Assembly: GCF_042648365.1 (NCBI RefSeq)
Contig: NZ_JBHRXI010000044.1
Span: 1-57,865 of the forward strand
Source of the DNA: Lutimaribacter_A marinistellae
Lineage (GTDB): Bacteria > Pseudomonadota > Alphaproteobacteria > Rhodobacterales > Rhodobacteraceae
Length of the DNA stretch: 57,865 nucleotides
Reading direction: 5' to 3'
Shown here: piece by piece, positions 25,751 to 35,290 of the stretch
Layout: every line of letters begins with the position of its first letter
Numbering within the stretch: position 1 is the first letter of the stretch
Made by a program: the position numbers and the translations under genes
The notes under the pieces: model-generated
Told to the model about the DNA's origin: nothing
The model's database searches: none
What the model saw: only the letters and a program-made list of their open reading frames with translations

Positions 25751-27246
25751 GTTTTACCGACAGCCTGATGGCGGGCCTCTCACTTGTCGGAAATTTCGAA
25801 GCCTTCCTGTCGCTATTCATCGGCGTCGTGGTGGGTGTCATTGGTGGCGCAATTCCCGGTCTTTCCGCGACCATGGCAGTTGCGCTGACGCTACCCTTCA
25901 CATTCTCCATGGCGCCGATCAACGGTATCTTGCTGTTGCTCGGGGTCTACAAGGGGGGCATTTTCGGTGGCTCGATCCCGGCGATCCTGATCAAGACACC
26001 TGGAACCCCCGCATCCTCGGCTACAATTCTCGATGGCTACCCGATGGCCGAACGGGGCGAGGCGGGCAAGGCGCTTGGCATGGCGCTTTGGGCATCGTGC
26101 ACGGCTGATTTCGTCTCGAACATGGCTCTTATTGTTTTTGCCGGATGGCTTGCGTCCTTTGCTTTGAGTTTCGGGCCGCCCGAATTCTTTGCGCTTATCC
26201 TTTTCTCGCTGACGATCATCGCCGGAGTGTCCGGCGAGAGCCTTCTTCGGGGTGCACTCTCGGCAATTCTGGGCTTGTTGCTGGCGACCGTCGGACTCGA
26301 TCTTGTCTATGGCACGAACAGGTTCACCTTCGGCGACCCGAACATGATGGGTGGGTTGAACTTCATCGCTGTGCTCATCGGGCTTTTTGCCATTCCAGAG
26401 ATCATTGCGATGGCCTGGCATCCCGAAGGGCATTTGGGCAAGGCGCGATCACTCGGTAACGCATGGGTGACTGTCGCTGAGTATCTGCGCTCGTTGAAAT
26501 CGATTATTCGGGGCAGTCTGATCGGTGTCTTTCTCGGCTCGATCCCAGGGATTGGGGCCGCGCCTTCGGCATTCCTCAGCTATTCGGAAGCGCGGCGCAC
26601 GTCGAAAAACCGGGCCAACTTCGGCAAGGGCGAAATCGAAGGGGTCGCTGCGTCGGAGGCAGGTAACAACGGCGTGGCAGGAGCGACGCTCATTCCGCTG
26701 CTTGCCTTGGGTGTCCCCGGCGATGTGATCACCGCGATCATCATCGGCGCCTTTATGATCCATGGGCTCCAACCGGGGCCGATGATGTTCGTGTTGAACG
26801 TCGATATCATCTACGGCCTGTTCATCGGCCTGATTGTCAGTTCAGTGTTCCTGTTCATCGTGGGTTCGGTCGCTATCAGAGGGTTCCGTTTTGTCTCCGA
26901 TATCCCCAAGCGCATCCTGATGCCCGCGGTGCTCGTGCTTTGCATCTACGGTGTCTTTGCGGTGAACAACAACATTTTCGATGTGGGCGTGATGTTTGCA
27001 ATGGGGTGGGTAGGCTACCTGATGATGCGTGCGCATATCCCTGCTGCGCCGTTCCTGATCGCCTTCATTCTTGGCCCGCTGCTCGAAGACAATTTTCGGC
27101 AGTCAATGCTGATGTCTGGCAGTGATCTGTCGATACTCGTCCGTGGCCCGATCACGTGGTTCTTCTGGACAGTTACCTTCATCACCGTCTTTGCGATCAT
27201 CAGAAACGCCCGGCGCGCCCGCCGGTTGGCCAAGTCGCTGCCCTGA
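25747..27246 (+). CDS. tctA: Tripartite tricarboxylate transporter large permease (TctA family)
   Basis: A 499-residue permease with about eleven to twelve membrane helices. Family blocks are unmistakable: GGAIPGLSATMAVALTLPF (about 33-51), GGSIPAILIKTPGTPASSAT (about 74-93) and SIPGIGAAPSAFLSY. The start ATG 25747 overlaps the tctB stop by 4 nt; longer in-frame starts lie within tctB. The stop shares a base with the start of the following enolase-superfamily gene, suggesting that gene acts on the imported substrate. Confidence 0.92.
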   Translation: MSFTDSLMAGLSLVGNFEAFLSLFIGVVVGVIGGAIPGLSATMAVALTLPFTFSMAPINGILLLLGVYKGGIFGGSIPAILIKTPGTPASSATILDGYPMAERGEAGKALGMALWASCTADFVSNMALIVFAGWLASFALSFGPPEFFALILFSLTIIAGVSGESLLRGALSAILGLLLATVGLDLVYGTNRFTFGDPNMMGGLNFIAVLIGLFAIPEIIAMAWHPEGHLGKARSLGNAWVTVAEYLRSLKSIIRGSLIGVFLGSIPGIGAAPSAFLSYSEARRTSKNRANFGKGEIEGVAASEAGNNGVAGATLIPLLALGVPGDVITAIIIGAFMIHGLQPGPMMFVLNVDIIYGLFIGLIVSSVFLFIVGSVAIRGFRFVSDIPKRILMPAVLVLCIYGVFAVNNNIFDVGVMFAMGWVGYLMMRAHIPAAPFLIAFILGPLLEDNFRQSMLMSGSDLSILVRGPITWFFWTVTFITVFAIIRNARRARRLAKSLP

Positions 27247-28439
27247 TGACCTCGCGCCAGGGCAAACAGGGCCCTCTCTGGGCCGGGGGCGCAAACGCGA
27301 CTGACCCACACGTGGTTTCGCGGATTGATATCTGGGCTTTGCGTTGCCCGATCGAACGTCCGGTGGAAACCTCTTTCGGACGCATGTACGACCGGCCAGC
27401 GGTGTTCGTGCGGGTCGAAGCGGCTGACGGCTGCTTCGGTTGGGGCGAAATATTCGCCAACTGGCCGGCAGCCGGGGCAGAGCATCGGGTCAATCTTCTC
27501 GCAAGGGACATCGCGCCTCTCATCCTCGGGCAAAAGGTAGACAGCCCCGACACTGTTTTTGACGCATTGACCCGGCAAACGCATATCCGGGCGCTTCAAT
27601 GCAGCGAATGGGGGCCTTTCCGGCAAGTACTTGCCGGCATCGACACTGCGCTGTGGGATTTGAAGGCGCGGAGTTTGGGACTGCCCCTCCGTGTCTTGCT
27701 CAACGCTGATGCCTCGAACCATGTGCCGGCCTATGCCAGCGGCATTCATGTAAACGCCGCCAAGGCCGAACTGCCTGCGCTTCGCGCGATGGGATATAAA
27801 GCCATCAAGGTGAAAGTGGGGTTCGATACATCTTCTGATATCGAAAACCTTACCGACTTGTCGCAATCGTTGAACGATAAGGAGCGCCTTTTTGCGGACG
27901 CAAATCAGGCGTTTGACGTGACCCGCGCGTGCCATTTCCTTGATGCATCGACCGAGCTTGGACTTGGCTGGTTGGAGGAACCGATCCCGGCAGATGCCCC
28001 CCCGTCCGACTGGGAACGTGTTGCCGCACGATCAAGTACACCCTTGGCCGGAGGTGAGAATATTGCTGGTGAGGTGGCTTTTGACGAGGTTCTGCAACAC
28101 GGCGTGCTAGATATCGTGCAACCTGACCTCGCCAAGTGGGGCGGTGTCACCGGTTGCGTTCGTGTAGCGAAAGCGGCGGTTGAAGCAGGCCGCATCTATT
28201 GTCCCCATTTCCTTGGCGGAGGTATCGGTCTGGTGGCGTCGGCCGAAGTTCTCGCAGCGGTCGGAGGCGGCGGACTGCTTGAGGTGGACGTTAATCCGAA
28301 CCCGCTGCGCCAAGCCTTCGCGATTGGTGGTATAGATGCGAACACTGGGCTCTGGGACACGGGCCCTTCCGAAGGGCTCGGCATTGAAACGCTACCGGAA
28401 AGCCTCTTGCAGTACGTTACACATTCCGTTTCGGTTTGA
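27246..28439 (+). CDS. Mandelate racemase/muconate-lactonizing-enzyme family protein
   Basis: A 397-residue enolase-superfamily enzyme. The N-terminal capping domain (about 25-130) is followed by a TIM-barrel. AIKVKVGFD (about 187-195) carries the Lys-x-Lys base. Metal ligands are Asp in LFADANQAF, Glu in WLEEPIP and Glu in LAGGENIAGE. CPHFLGGGIGLVAS supplies a histidine on the opposite face. The family racemises, dehydrates or cycloisomerises carboxylic acids, often sugar acids. ATG 27246 overlaps the tctA stop. A GTG at 27312, just before IDIWALRCPI, would remove a 22-residue tail and is a real alternative. Confidence 0.87.
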   Translation: MTSRQGKQGPLWAGGANATDPHVVSRIDIWALRCPIERPVETSFGRMYDRPAVFVRVEAADGCFGWGEIFANWPAAGAEHRVNLLARDIAPLILGQKVDSPDTVFDALTRQTHIRALQCSEWGPFRQVLAGIDTALWDLKARSLGLPLRVLLNADASNHVPAYASGIHVNAAKAELPALRAMGYKAIKVKVGFDTSSDIENLTDLSQSLNDKERLFADANQAFDVTRACHFLDASTELGLGWLEEPIPADAPPSDWERVAARSSTPLAGGENIAGEVAFDEVLQHGVLDIVQPDLAKWGGVTGCVRVAKAAVEAGRIYCPHFLGGGIGLVASAEVLAAVGGGGLLEVDVNPNPLRQAFAIGGIDANTGLWDTGPSEGLGIETLPESLLQYVTHSVSV

Positions 28440-28582
28440 CGCGGACAACTCATGGCTTTCCGACTGCCGTAGTCGACACTGGACAGTATAGTGGCTGGAC
28501 TAGGCTCGCTCCGTTTGATCTCCGGCGCATAGTCAACTTCAAGCCGGGCCGAACTGATTGCTGCTGGCAACGGACCTGAAGG

Positions 28583-29389
28583 TCAGGAAAACAGTGCTTC
28601 CCGCAGTTTGATCGCTGCCTTCTGCAGTATCGCCTTGCGAGCGACGGCCTCTTTCAGGGAAATCCGCTGGGTCGGACCATGGAAGGCGAGAGAAGCGACA
28701 AAGCGGTCAAACTCGTCGGTGACCGGGACAGCGATCGCGACCATCCCGTCAATGAATTCTTCGTTGTCCAGCGAATAGCCTTGTTGGGAAATCTCATCCA
28801 GTTCCGTCATCAGCCGGTTTGGGGTAACGTGTGTCGCCGCGGTCATTTTTTGCAGAACCAGCGCTTCGACGAAGGCTCGTCTTGCTGCCGGTTTCAGGCT
28901 GGCCAGAAAACACTTGCCACTTGCCGTGCAATGAAACGGGACGTTCGAGCCGACCGGCAGCTGTATCCGGAACGCCCAATCCGTTTCCACCCGGTCCAGA
29001 TACCGCATGCCGGAGTCCTCGGGAATAACATAGTTTACTGTCTCTCCAACCTGGCGGGCGACCTCCATGAGGATCTGCCGCCGCGCTATGTGATCGCGGG
29101 AATTGTGAAGCAGCCCAGCACCCAGTTCTCTCAGCCGTCGGGCCACCCGATAGCGTTTCGAGTGCCCTTGCCTGGCGATGAAGCCGTTTTCCTCCAGCGT
29201 CGCGCAGAGCCTGTGGATGGTCTGTTTCGGCAACCCCAGCGAAGCATTGATTTCGGTCGCGGTCAGCGCCTGATCACTGTTCCCGAGGACTTCAAGGATC
29301 ATCAGGGTCCGCAAGTTGGTGGGGATGCGTTCAGTCGTTCGCACGCGCAATCTCGTTCCGAAATGTATGTTGCATCGTGTGAGAATCAT
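28583..29389 (-). CDS. IclR-family transcriptional regulator
   Basis: A regulator of about 268 residues. The winged helix-turn-helix contains ATEINASLGLPKQTIHRLCA and LEENGFIARQG. The C-terminal IclR effector domain includes GMRYLDRVETDWAF, FHCTASGKCFLA and DNEEFIDGMVAIAVPV. IclR proteins act as dimers of dimers and sense small organic acids. The start is uncertain: TTG 29413, ATG 29389 and GTG 29344 are all in frame and none has a strong Shine-Dalgarno. It is divergent from the GMC oxidoreductase gene by about 60 bp and probably controls it and perhaps the following TRAP/dehydrogenase genes. Confidence 0.88.
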   Translation of the reverse strand: MILTRCNIHFGTRLRVRTTERIPTNLRTLMILEVLGNSDQALTATEINASLGLPKQTIHRLCATLEENGFIARQGHSKRYRVARRLRELGAGLLHNSRDHIARRQILMEVARQVGETVNYVIPEDSGMRYLDRVETDWAFRIQLPVGSNVPFHCTASGKCFLASLKPAARRAFVEALVLQKMTAATHVTPNRLMTELDEISQQGYSLDNEEFIDGMVAIAVPVTDEFDRFVASLAFHGPTQRISLKEAVARKAILQKAAIKLREALFS

Positions 29390-29447
29390 TGTAGCGTTAA
29401 AAATCAAGAACAAAAGTCTCAGTTTTTACATTTTTCTGTTGGTGAGA

Positions 29448-31049
29448 ATGGAGCTCGATTTCGTCATCGTGGGGGCCGGTTCAGCCGGTTGTGCCGTTGC
29501 AAACCGACTTTCGGAAAGCGGCCGATACTCTGTCGTCTTGCTTGAAGCAGGGCCGCCAGATACGAATCCATGGATCCATGTGCCCGTCGGGTACTTTCGA
29601 ACCATGGGAAACCCGAGGACGGACTGGCGTTACAAGACAGAGCCTGATGACGGTATTGCCGGGCGTTCCATTCCTTGGCCGCGCGGTCGCGTACTGGGCG
29701 GATCCAGTTCGATCAACGGACTTCTCTATGTAAGAGGCCAACCGCAGGACTATGATGGTTGGGCACAAATGGGTTGCATCGGTTGGTCTTGGGATGATGT
29801 GCTTCCGTATTTCAAGAGATCCGAAAACTGGGAAGGCGAAGATCATGATGGACTGCGCGGCAAGGACGGTCCGCTGTCTGTTCAGTCTTCGCGCCTGAAC
29901 CGTGACGTGGTCGACAAGTGGGTCGAGGCGGCGATTGCAGCGGGTTTCCCGCGCAACGATGACTACAATGGAGCGGTTCAAGAAGGCGTGGGCTATTTTC
30001 AACTCACGATGAAGGGAGGGCGGCGCTGCTCATCGGCAGCAGCCTACCTCAAGCCCGCGAAAGACCGTCAAAGCCTGGAAATCCTGACCGACACGCAGAT
30101 CGAGAAACTGTTGATCGAAAACAACCGCGTTCGGGGCGTTCGCGCCCGGATCAACGGCAGTTTTCAAGAGATCAAAGCACGGCGCGAGGTCATCTTGTGT
30201 GCCGGCGCCATAGGCTCGCCACAGATTCTGATGCTTTCTGGTATCGGCGATCCCGCCGACATCTGCCCGCATGGTATAGACCTACAGGTCGAACTGCGCG
30301 CGGTGGGCAAGAACATGCAGGATCATCTGCAAGCGCGTCCGGTTTTCCAGACCGATCTTGCAACGATTAATGTCGAGACCAGCAATATTTTCAAGAAGGG
30401 TCTGATCGCCGCTCAATATGTTCTGACACAACGCGGACCGATGACGATGGCCGCGAGTTTGGGCACCGCATTCCTTAAGACTGAAGATCATCTCGAGACA
30501 CCGGACATCCAGTTCCATATTCAGCCCTTTAGCGCAGACAGTCCTGCCGAAGGCCCGCACAGGTTCTCGGCGTTCACGGCATCGGTTCTGCAATTGAGGC
30601 CAGAAAGCACGGGGTACCTTACCCTGAAATCGCGCGACATGGATGAGCATCCAAGCATCCACCCAAACTACCTTAGTACTGACACCGACTGCCGTACAAT
30701 CGTCAAAGGTATTCAGATCGCGCGCCGTATCGCGTCGACCGAACCGCTGAAGAGCCACGTGACCCGAGAACACGCGCCCGGTGCTGGTATCGGCCCGGAC
30801 GATGAAACGGCGATTTTGGACTGGGCGCGCGAAACTGCGGTCACGATTTATCACCCGACCGGAACCTGCAGGATGGGCAATAATGATACTGCCGTTGTCG
30901 ACCCCAGGTTGCGTGTGAGGGGCATTGACGGTTTGAGGGTCGCGGATGCGTCGATCATGCCGCGGATCGTCAGCGGAAACACTAACGCGCCCGCCATCAT
31001 GATTGGCGAAAAGGTTAGCGACATGGTTTTGGAGGATGCCCGCGCATGA
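29448..31049 (+). CDS. GMC-family FAD-dependent alcohol dehydrogenase (choline-dehydrogenase-like)
   Basis: A 533-residue flavoprotein. FVIVGAGSAGCAVANRLSE (about 5-23) is the FAD dinucleotide motif, GRVLGGSSSINGLLYVRG (about 81-98) is GMC signature 1 and GAIGSPQILMLSGIG (about 255-269) is signature 2. The active-site His is in YHPTGTCRMG and the partner Asn in SGNTNAPAIM. The family oxidises primary alcohols, usually passing electrons to the respiratory chain in bacteria. The ATG at 29448 is preceded by GGTGAG; the open frame extends upstream but is not protein-like. A TRAP transporter follows 128 bp downstream. Confidence 0.9.
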   Translation: MELDFVIVGAGSAGCAVANRLSESGRYSVVLLEAGPPDTNPWIHVPVGYFRTMGNPRTDWRYKTEPDDGIAGRSIPWPRGRVLGGSSSINGLLYVRGQPQDYDGWAQMGCIGWSWDDVLPYFKRSENWEGEDHDGLRGKDGPLSVQSSRLNRDVVDKWVEAAIAAGFPRNDDYNGAVQEGVGYFQLTMKGGRRCSSAAAYLKPAKDRQSLEILTDTQIEKLLIENNRVRGVRARINGSFQEIKARREVILCAGAIGSPQILMLSGIGDPADICPHGIDLQVELRAVGKNMQDHLQARPVFQTDLATINVETSNIFKKGLIAAQYVLTQRGPMTMAASLGTAFLKTEDHLETPDIQFHIQPFSADSPAEGPHRFSAFTASVLQLRPESTGYLTLKSRDMDEHPSIHPNYLSTDTDCRTIVKGIQIARRIASTEPLKSHVTREHAPGAGIGPDDETAILDWARETAVTIYHPTGTCRMGNNDTAVVDPRLRVRGIDGLRVADASIMPRIVSGNTNAPAIMIGEKVSDMVLEDARA

Positions 31050-31177
31050 CAGGTTTCCGACATGAGAACCAAGAAGAAAGCGATGTTGAGCCTTGAGAAC
31101 GAACGGGAAATAGATCCGGGACGTGCCTTCGCCTCGGGAAAAACAAGAAACAGAAGGCAAAACTTGGGAGGACAAGA

Positions 31178-32272
31178 ATGATTAACGCAAAAAACCTGGC
31201 GGTCGGCGCCGTGGCGTTCGCCATGATGGCATCATCCGCGATGGCGGAGAAAGTACTGAGAATTCAATCGGTTTTACCCGCAACCGCTGATGAAGTCTTT
31301 ATGCTCAACGAGTTCGGCAAGGATGTTGCCGCGCTGACAGGGGGCTCTCTCACGATCGAAGTGCTGCCCGCGGGCGCGGTTGTCGGGCCGCGTGACATCA
31401 TGGACGCGGTCGATGCTGGCCTCGTCGAAGGAGGCTTTGCCTGGACGCATTACTGGGGCGGCAAACACCCAGCGGCAAACCTGTTTGGCGCACCTGTGGC
31501 CGGGGCCGGCGTTGGTCTGGACAACATCGCCTTTCTGTCATGGTTCCAGTACGGCGGCGGCAAAGAGCTTTACGACCGCCTCTGGGAAGAGATGGGGGTG
31601 AACGTGAAAGGCTTTATGCTTCAACCCGTCGGTCCCGAAGCGTTGGGCTGGTTCCCGGAGCCGATCAAATCGATGGACGATTTCCGGCAGATGCGTTTCC
31701 GCGCCCCGCCGGGCATGGTTGGTGCAGCTTATGCTGACATCGGCGTTCCAGCGGTTGCCATGGGCGGGGGGGATATCCTGCCAGCGCTGGAAAAAGGCAC
31801 GATCGACGCGGCAGAATGGTGCTGCCCCAAGCCGGACTCGGTCTTTGGCTTCCAGAAAGTGTTGAAACACTACTATTTGCAGGGCCTTCACCAAGTCGTT
31901 GTGAACGCCGACATGTATGTGAACGGCGATTTTTACGACTCGCTGACCGATATCGAGAAGAAAGCGCTCGAAGTAGCCGCCAATGCCTCGCTTTCCAAGT
32001 CGATGTCGTACCGCATCTATGAAAACGGCAAAGCCTTGAAAGATTTGACCGATAACCATGGGGTCATCCTCGAGGATACACCTGCTGATTACTTTACCGA
32101 GTACATGGCTGCGGCGAAAAAAGCGCTGGAGGCGGCCGCGGCAGAGAACGAGTTCTTTGCCGAAGTCTGGCAGTCGCAAAAAGACTTTGCCGATATCGCG
32201 GTGCCTTTCTGGGCGGGTGCTCAGGCGTCTAATGCCGGACTGGGCAAAGCCCACGCGGACTCGCTCAAGTAA
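31178..32272 (+). CDS. dctP: TRAP transporter solute-binding protein (DctP/TakP type)
   Basis: A 364-residue periplasmic receptor. A signal peptide of about 23 residues (ends SSAMA-EKVLRIQS) follows ATG 31178, which has GGGAGGACAAGA before it. FRAPPGMVGAAYADIGVPAV (about 174-193) contains the family arginine that salt-bridges the ligand carboxylate or sulfonate, and LPALEKGTIDAAEWCCP is the TakP-type second block. The ligand is an organic anion of unknown identity. The neighbouring HisD-like, SDR and zinc dehydrogenase genes suggest a polyol acid or sulfonate such as DHPS. Confidence 0.9.
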   Translation: MINAKNLAVGAVAFAMMASSAMAEKVLRIQSVLPATADEVFMLNEFGKDVAALTGGSLTIEVLPAGAVVGPRDIMDAVDAGLVEGGFAWTHYWGGKHPAANLFGAPVAGAGVGLDNIAFLSWFQYGGGKELYDRLWEEMGVNVKGFMLQPVGPEALGWFPEPIKSMDDFRQMRFRAPPGMVGAAYADIGVPAVAMGGGDILPALEKGTIDAAEWCCPKPDSVFGFQKVLKHYYLQGLHQVVVNADMYVNGDFYDSLTDIEKKALEVAANASLSKSMSYRIYENGKALKDLTDNHGVILEDTPADYFTEYMAAAKKALEAAAAENEFFAEVWQSQKDFADIAVPFWAGAQASNAGLGKAHADSLK

Positions 32273-32280
32273 CGTCCTGT

Positions 32281-32312
32281 TCCGCGCTCCGAACAAGGCT
32301 TCGGAGCGCGGA
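32281..32312 (+). terminator. Stem-loop between TRAP binding-protein gene and permease gene
   Basis: A perfect 13-bp stem, TCCGCGCTCCGAA (32281-32293) with TTCGGAGCGCGGA (32300-32312), and a 6-nt loop begins 8 nt after the dctP stop. No T-run follows, so a stabilising or attenuating intercistronic element is more likely than a full terminator. Confidence 0.6.
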
Positions 32313-32390
32313 CATCGGATCAACACCCTTCCCAAACATTCATGAGTCGCCCGTCGCGAGGGCCGCTTGTGAACAAGGGGGACCATTGCT

Positions 32391-34862
32391 ATGGCCGACG
32401 AAGTCAATCCTGACAATCTCGAGATCGCCGATGAGTTGATCGCAGAGCGCCGCGCCGAAGCGCCTGGCGAAACGCCTGAAGACATGACGCCATGGCAGCG
32501 GCCCATAACGGCGGCCATCGACACCATCAATTATCGTGCCGGCCAACTCATTGCGCTTCTCATGGTGCCATTGATCGCGGTCGTCGTGTTCGAGGTGGTA
32601 TCCCGCAATTCCTTTACAATACTGCAGAACGCGGGTTTCGAAGACTTGGCTCGGTCGCTTGGTCTCGGTCCGACGCTGTGGGTTTATGACACGAGCCGTA
32701 TGCTCGCTGGTGTACTGTTCATGGCAGCTGCCGGATACGGCCTCATGCGTGGTGTGCATATACGGGCAGATTTCCTTTACCGCTCCTGGTCGGACAAAAC
32801 GCAGGCAACGGTAGATGCGACGCTCTATCTGTTGTTCTTCATGCCGTCGATGATCTTCTTTACCATCGTGTCGGCGCAGTTCTGGTGGCTTGCCTTCTCG
32901 ACAGGCGAAACCATGCAGATCGACAGCGCGTGGGGACCGTTGTTGTGGCCTGCGCGGACGGCCATGCCGGTTGGCGGTTTCCTTTTGACGCTGCAAGGCA
33001 TCCCCGAAATCTTTCGCGCCTTCCACAAGATGGGCAAGGAACGAGAGCGTTGGTTTCTGCGCGCGTTGCCGTTCTACCTGGTGGCGTTGATCTGGCTGGT
33101 GCTGGCAGTTTTCACGCCGGATCTTGTTCCCGGCGGGCAGTGGTTTACGGATCTGATGGCGGCCCGTCCCGAGATATCCAGACCTACGATCGGTTTGATC
33201 ATGCTCGGCGCTATGCTTTTCGTGATCTTCATCGGGTTCCCGATCTCGTTCACGCTCATTTTCCTCGCTTTCGTTTTCGGAATTTGGGGCGCCAATTTCA
33301 AACTGACCACACTGTTGATGACGTTGAACACCAACTCGACAATGCTGAACGATCAGCTCATGGCGGTTCCGTTGTTCGTCCTGATGGGGATCGTGATGGA
33401 AGCTGCAGGCCTGATGGAGCGCCTGTTTGCATCTATCCAGATGATCATGGCACGGGTACGCGGGGCGTTATTCATTGCCGTGTTGCTCGTCTCGACGATT
33501 TTTGCCGCAGCTACGGGGATCGTCGGAGCTTCCGTGACGCTGCTTGGTATCATGGCCGGTGCTACGATGAGCCGATCAGGTTACAACGTGCAACTTGCGG
33601 CCGGGACCATCACCGCGGGCGGGACGCTTGGCATCCTGATACCGCCGTCGATCATGTTGATCGTGATGGGCCCTGTATTGGAGGTGTCGACGCTTGACCT
33701 CTTTCGCGGGGCGTTCATTCCGGGGGCGCTCCTGGCGTCGCTTTACCTGCTCTACACGCTGGGGCGTTGCTGGCTGAATCCGAGTTTGGGGCCAATTCTT
33801 CCGGAAGAGGACCAACCCGATACGTCGAAGTATTATGGGGCAGAGGTCGCACTGATCTGCTTGGGCATCCTGACGGTTTGCCGTGTCTTCGGCCTTGGTC
33901 TTGGTGGTGCTTTTGGGGGTCTTATGCCCTTTGGCGGGCTTGTTGTCCTGGCTTTGACCATGGCGGTGGCCTACGCGGCCTACCGAAGGTTGAATGTGCT
34001 TCGGATCGTGGTTCCCGTCGCCTTGCTGTTTCACGTCTACATGATTTTTGGAAACATCGGCGAGGACGGAAGCCTGCCCGTCTGGTCGATTGTTTTCGCT
34101 GCATTCACGGGGCTGTTGGCGTATCTGGCAAAACCCATCTACGGGGCCGAGGCGGATAAAAATTTTTACTTTTCTCAGCTTTGGGACGAGTTCTTTGCGG
34201 GGCTCATGCCGCCCACGATCCTCATCTCCTTTGCCTTAGGTTCCATTCTGCTGGGTCTGGCGACGCCTGCAGAGGCGGCGGCAATGGGGGCATTCGGCGC
34301 GATCCTCTTGTCGATAGGATACCGCAAATTCACAATCCCCAGCTTCTTCGACAGCCTTATCAAAGCGTTGGAGATCACTGTTCTGATCATGTTCTTGGTC
34401 GCTGCCTCGAATTTCTTTGGCGCTCAGTTCAGCGCTCTCGGGACACCCAAGATGCTCACAGAACTGCTTTTGGGACTTGAGATGTCGCCCTACCTCGTCC
34501 TGATCATGGTTATGGCGTTGATCTTCCTGCTGGGATGGCCGCTAGAGTGGGTTCCCATCGTGCTGATCGTCGTGCCTATCCTTCTGCCAACCGTCGAAAC
34601 ACTGGAGGTGTATGGCCTCGAGCGATACGACCTGATGGTTTGGTTCGGCATCCTTGTTGCCGTAAACCTTCAAACTGCGTGGTTGTCGCCACCGGTTGCG
34701 CTCTCCGCCTATTTCCTGAAGGGCGTCGTTCCGAACTGGGATCTAAGAGATATCTACCTCGGTATGATGCAATTCATGCTGGTTCAGTTGCTTGGCCTGA
34801 TCCTGTTGTTCATCTTTCCGCAACTCGTCCTTTGGCTCCCCGCCTTCATGTCGGGGAACTAG
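32391..34862 (+). CDS. TRAP transporter fused small and large permease (DctQ-DctM)
   Basis: An 823-residue membrane protein. A hydrophilic N-terminal tail is followed by a DctQ-like four-helix domain (about 45-225) and then a DctM domain. DctM blocks include MTLNTNSTMLNDQLMAVPLF, the family motif AGTITAGGTLGILIPPSIML (about 403-422) and LATPAEAAAMGAFGAILL. The DctM part carries an insertion of about 120 residues (about 475-595) with roughly four extra hydrophobic segments that the second TRAP permease in this window lacks. It moves the solute with Na+ or H+ after delivery by the binding protein. Confidence 0.9.
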   Translation: MADEVNPDNLEIADELIAERRAEAPGETPEDMTPWQRPITAAIDTINYRAGQLIALLMVPLIAVVVFEVVSRNSFTILQNAGFEDLARSLGLGPTLWVYDTSRMLAGVLFMAAAGYGLMRGVHIRADFLYRSWSDKTQATVDATLYLLFFMPSMIFFTIVSAQFWWLAFSTGETMQIDSAWGPLLWPARTAMPVGGFLLTLQGIPEIFRAFHKMGKERERWFLRALPFYLVALIWLVLAVFTPDLVPGGQWFTDLMAARPEISRPTIGLIMLGAMLFVIFIGFPISFTLIFLAFVFGIWGANFKLTTLLMTLNTNSTMLNDQLMAVPLFVLMGIVMEAAGLMERLFASIQMIMARVRGALFIAVLLVSTIFAAATGIVGASVTLLGIMAGATMSRSGYNVQLAAGTITAGGTLGILIPPSIMLIVMGPVLEVSTLDLFRGAFIPGALLASLYLLYTLGRCWLNPSLGPILPEEDQPDTSKYYGAEVALICLGILTVCRVFGLGLGGAFGGLMPFGGLVVLALTMAVAYAAYRRLNVLRIVVPVALLFHVYMIFGNIGEDGSLPVWSIVFAAFTGLLAYLAKPIYGAEADKNFYFSQLWDEFFAGLMPPTILISFALGSILLGLATPAEAAAMGAFGAILLSIGYRKFTIPSFFDSLIKALEITVLIMFLVAASNFFGAQFSALGTPKMLTELLLGLEMSPYLVLIMVMALIFLLGWPLEWVPIVLIVVPILLPTVETLEVYGLERYDLMVWFGILVAVNLQTAWLSPPVALSAYFLKGVVPNWDLRDIYLGMMQFMLVQLLGLILLFIFPQLVLWLPAFMSGN

Positions 34863-35290
34863 CCGATGCACGGGGAAACCAGAGCGCTGTCCTGCCTGAA
34901 ATGGCTTTGGAGCATTACCGCGAACGGGTTCGATCTGTCCGATAGGGCTGGATGGGTCATCGAGAATGCCAATGCGTTGAGCTGCAAGAAAGTGGACCGA
35001 CCACAGCAGTTTTCGGGCAGTCGTGTCGGTAGCCTCACAGGCGCGGCAAATGAAACTTCGTTGACTGTTTGCTACGTGGCCAGAAACCCGCCGGTAAACT
35101 TATGCAGCCTCAAGCACGTCGCTTTTTCCTCGATGTTTGCTTTGTCATTTACCCTCTGCGCGCAAGCGTTTGCAGATGATGTCGAGATGATTGCCGGAGG
35201 ATTGGGTGTCGTTCTAGTTGCCGGGACCGTTTGCTCGTCGATCCGCTGGACCCGACGATCAGCTTGAATTTGGAGTTGGAAAATACTGAT
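34863..35290. other. Intergenic stretch, possible peptide relic, no supported gene
   Basis: 428 bases between the TRAP permease gene and the HisD-like gene. One plus-strand frame stays open through most of it (34866-35267) and its end resembles a signal peptide followed by a glycine-rich segment (MFALSFTLCAQAFADDVEM from 35133), but there is no ribosome-binding site and the upstream residues look random. It may be a decayed small gene. Confidence 0.35.

Noticed and set aside
29316..29447. Upstream extension of the GMC oxidoreductase
   Set aside because: It overlaps the divergent regulator and its promoter; the FAD motif begins right after ATG 29448, which has a GGTGAG site.
34866..35267. 133-codon frame downstream of the fused TRAP permease
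   Set aside because: No ribosome-binding site, no family, and most of the sequence looks random; kept only as a possible relic.
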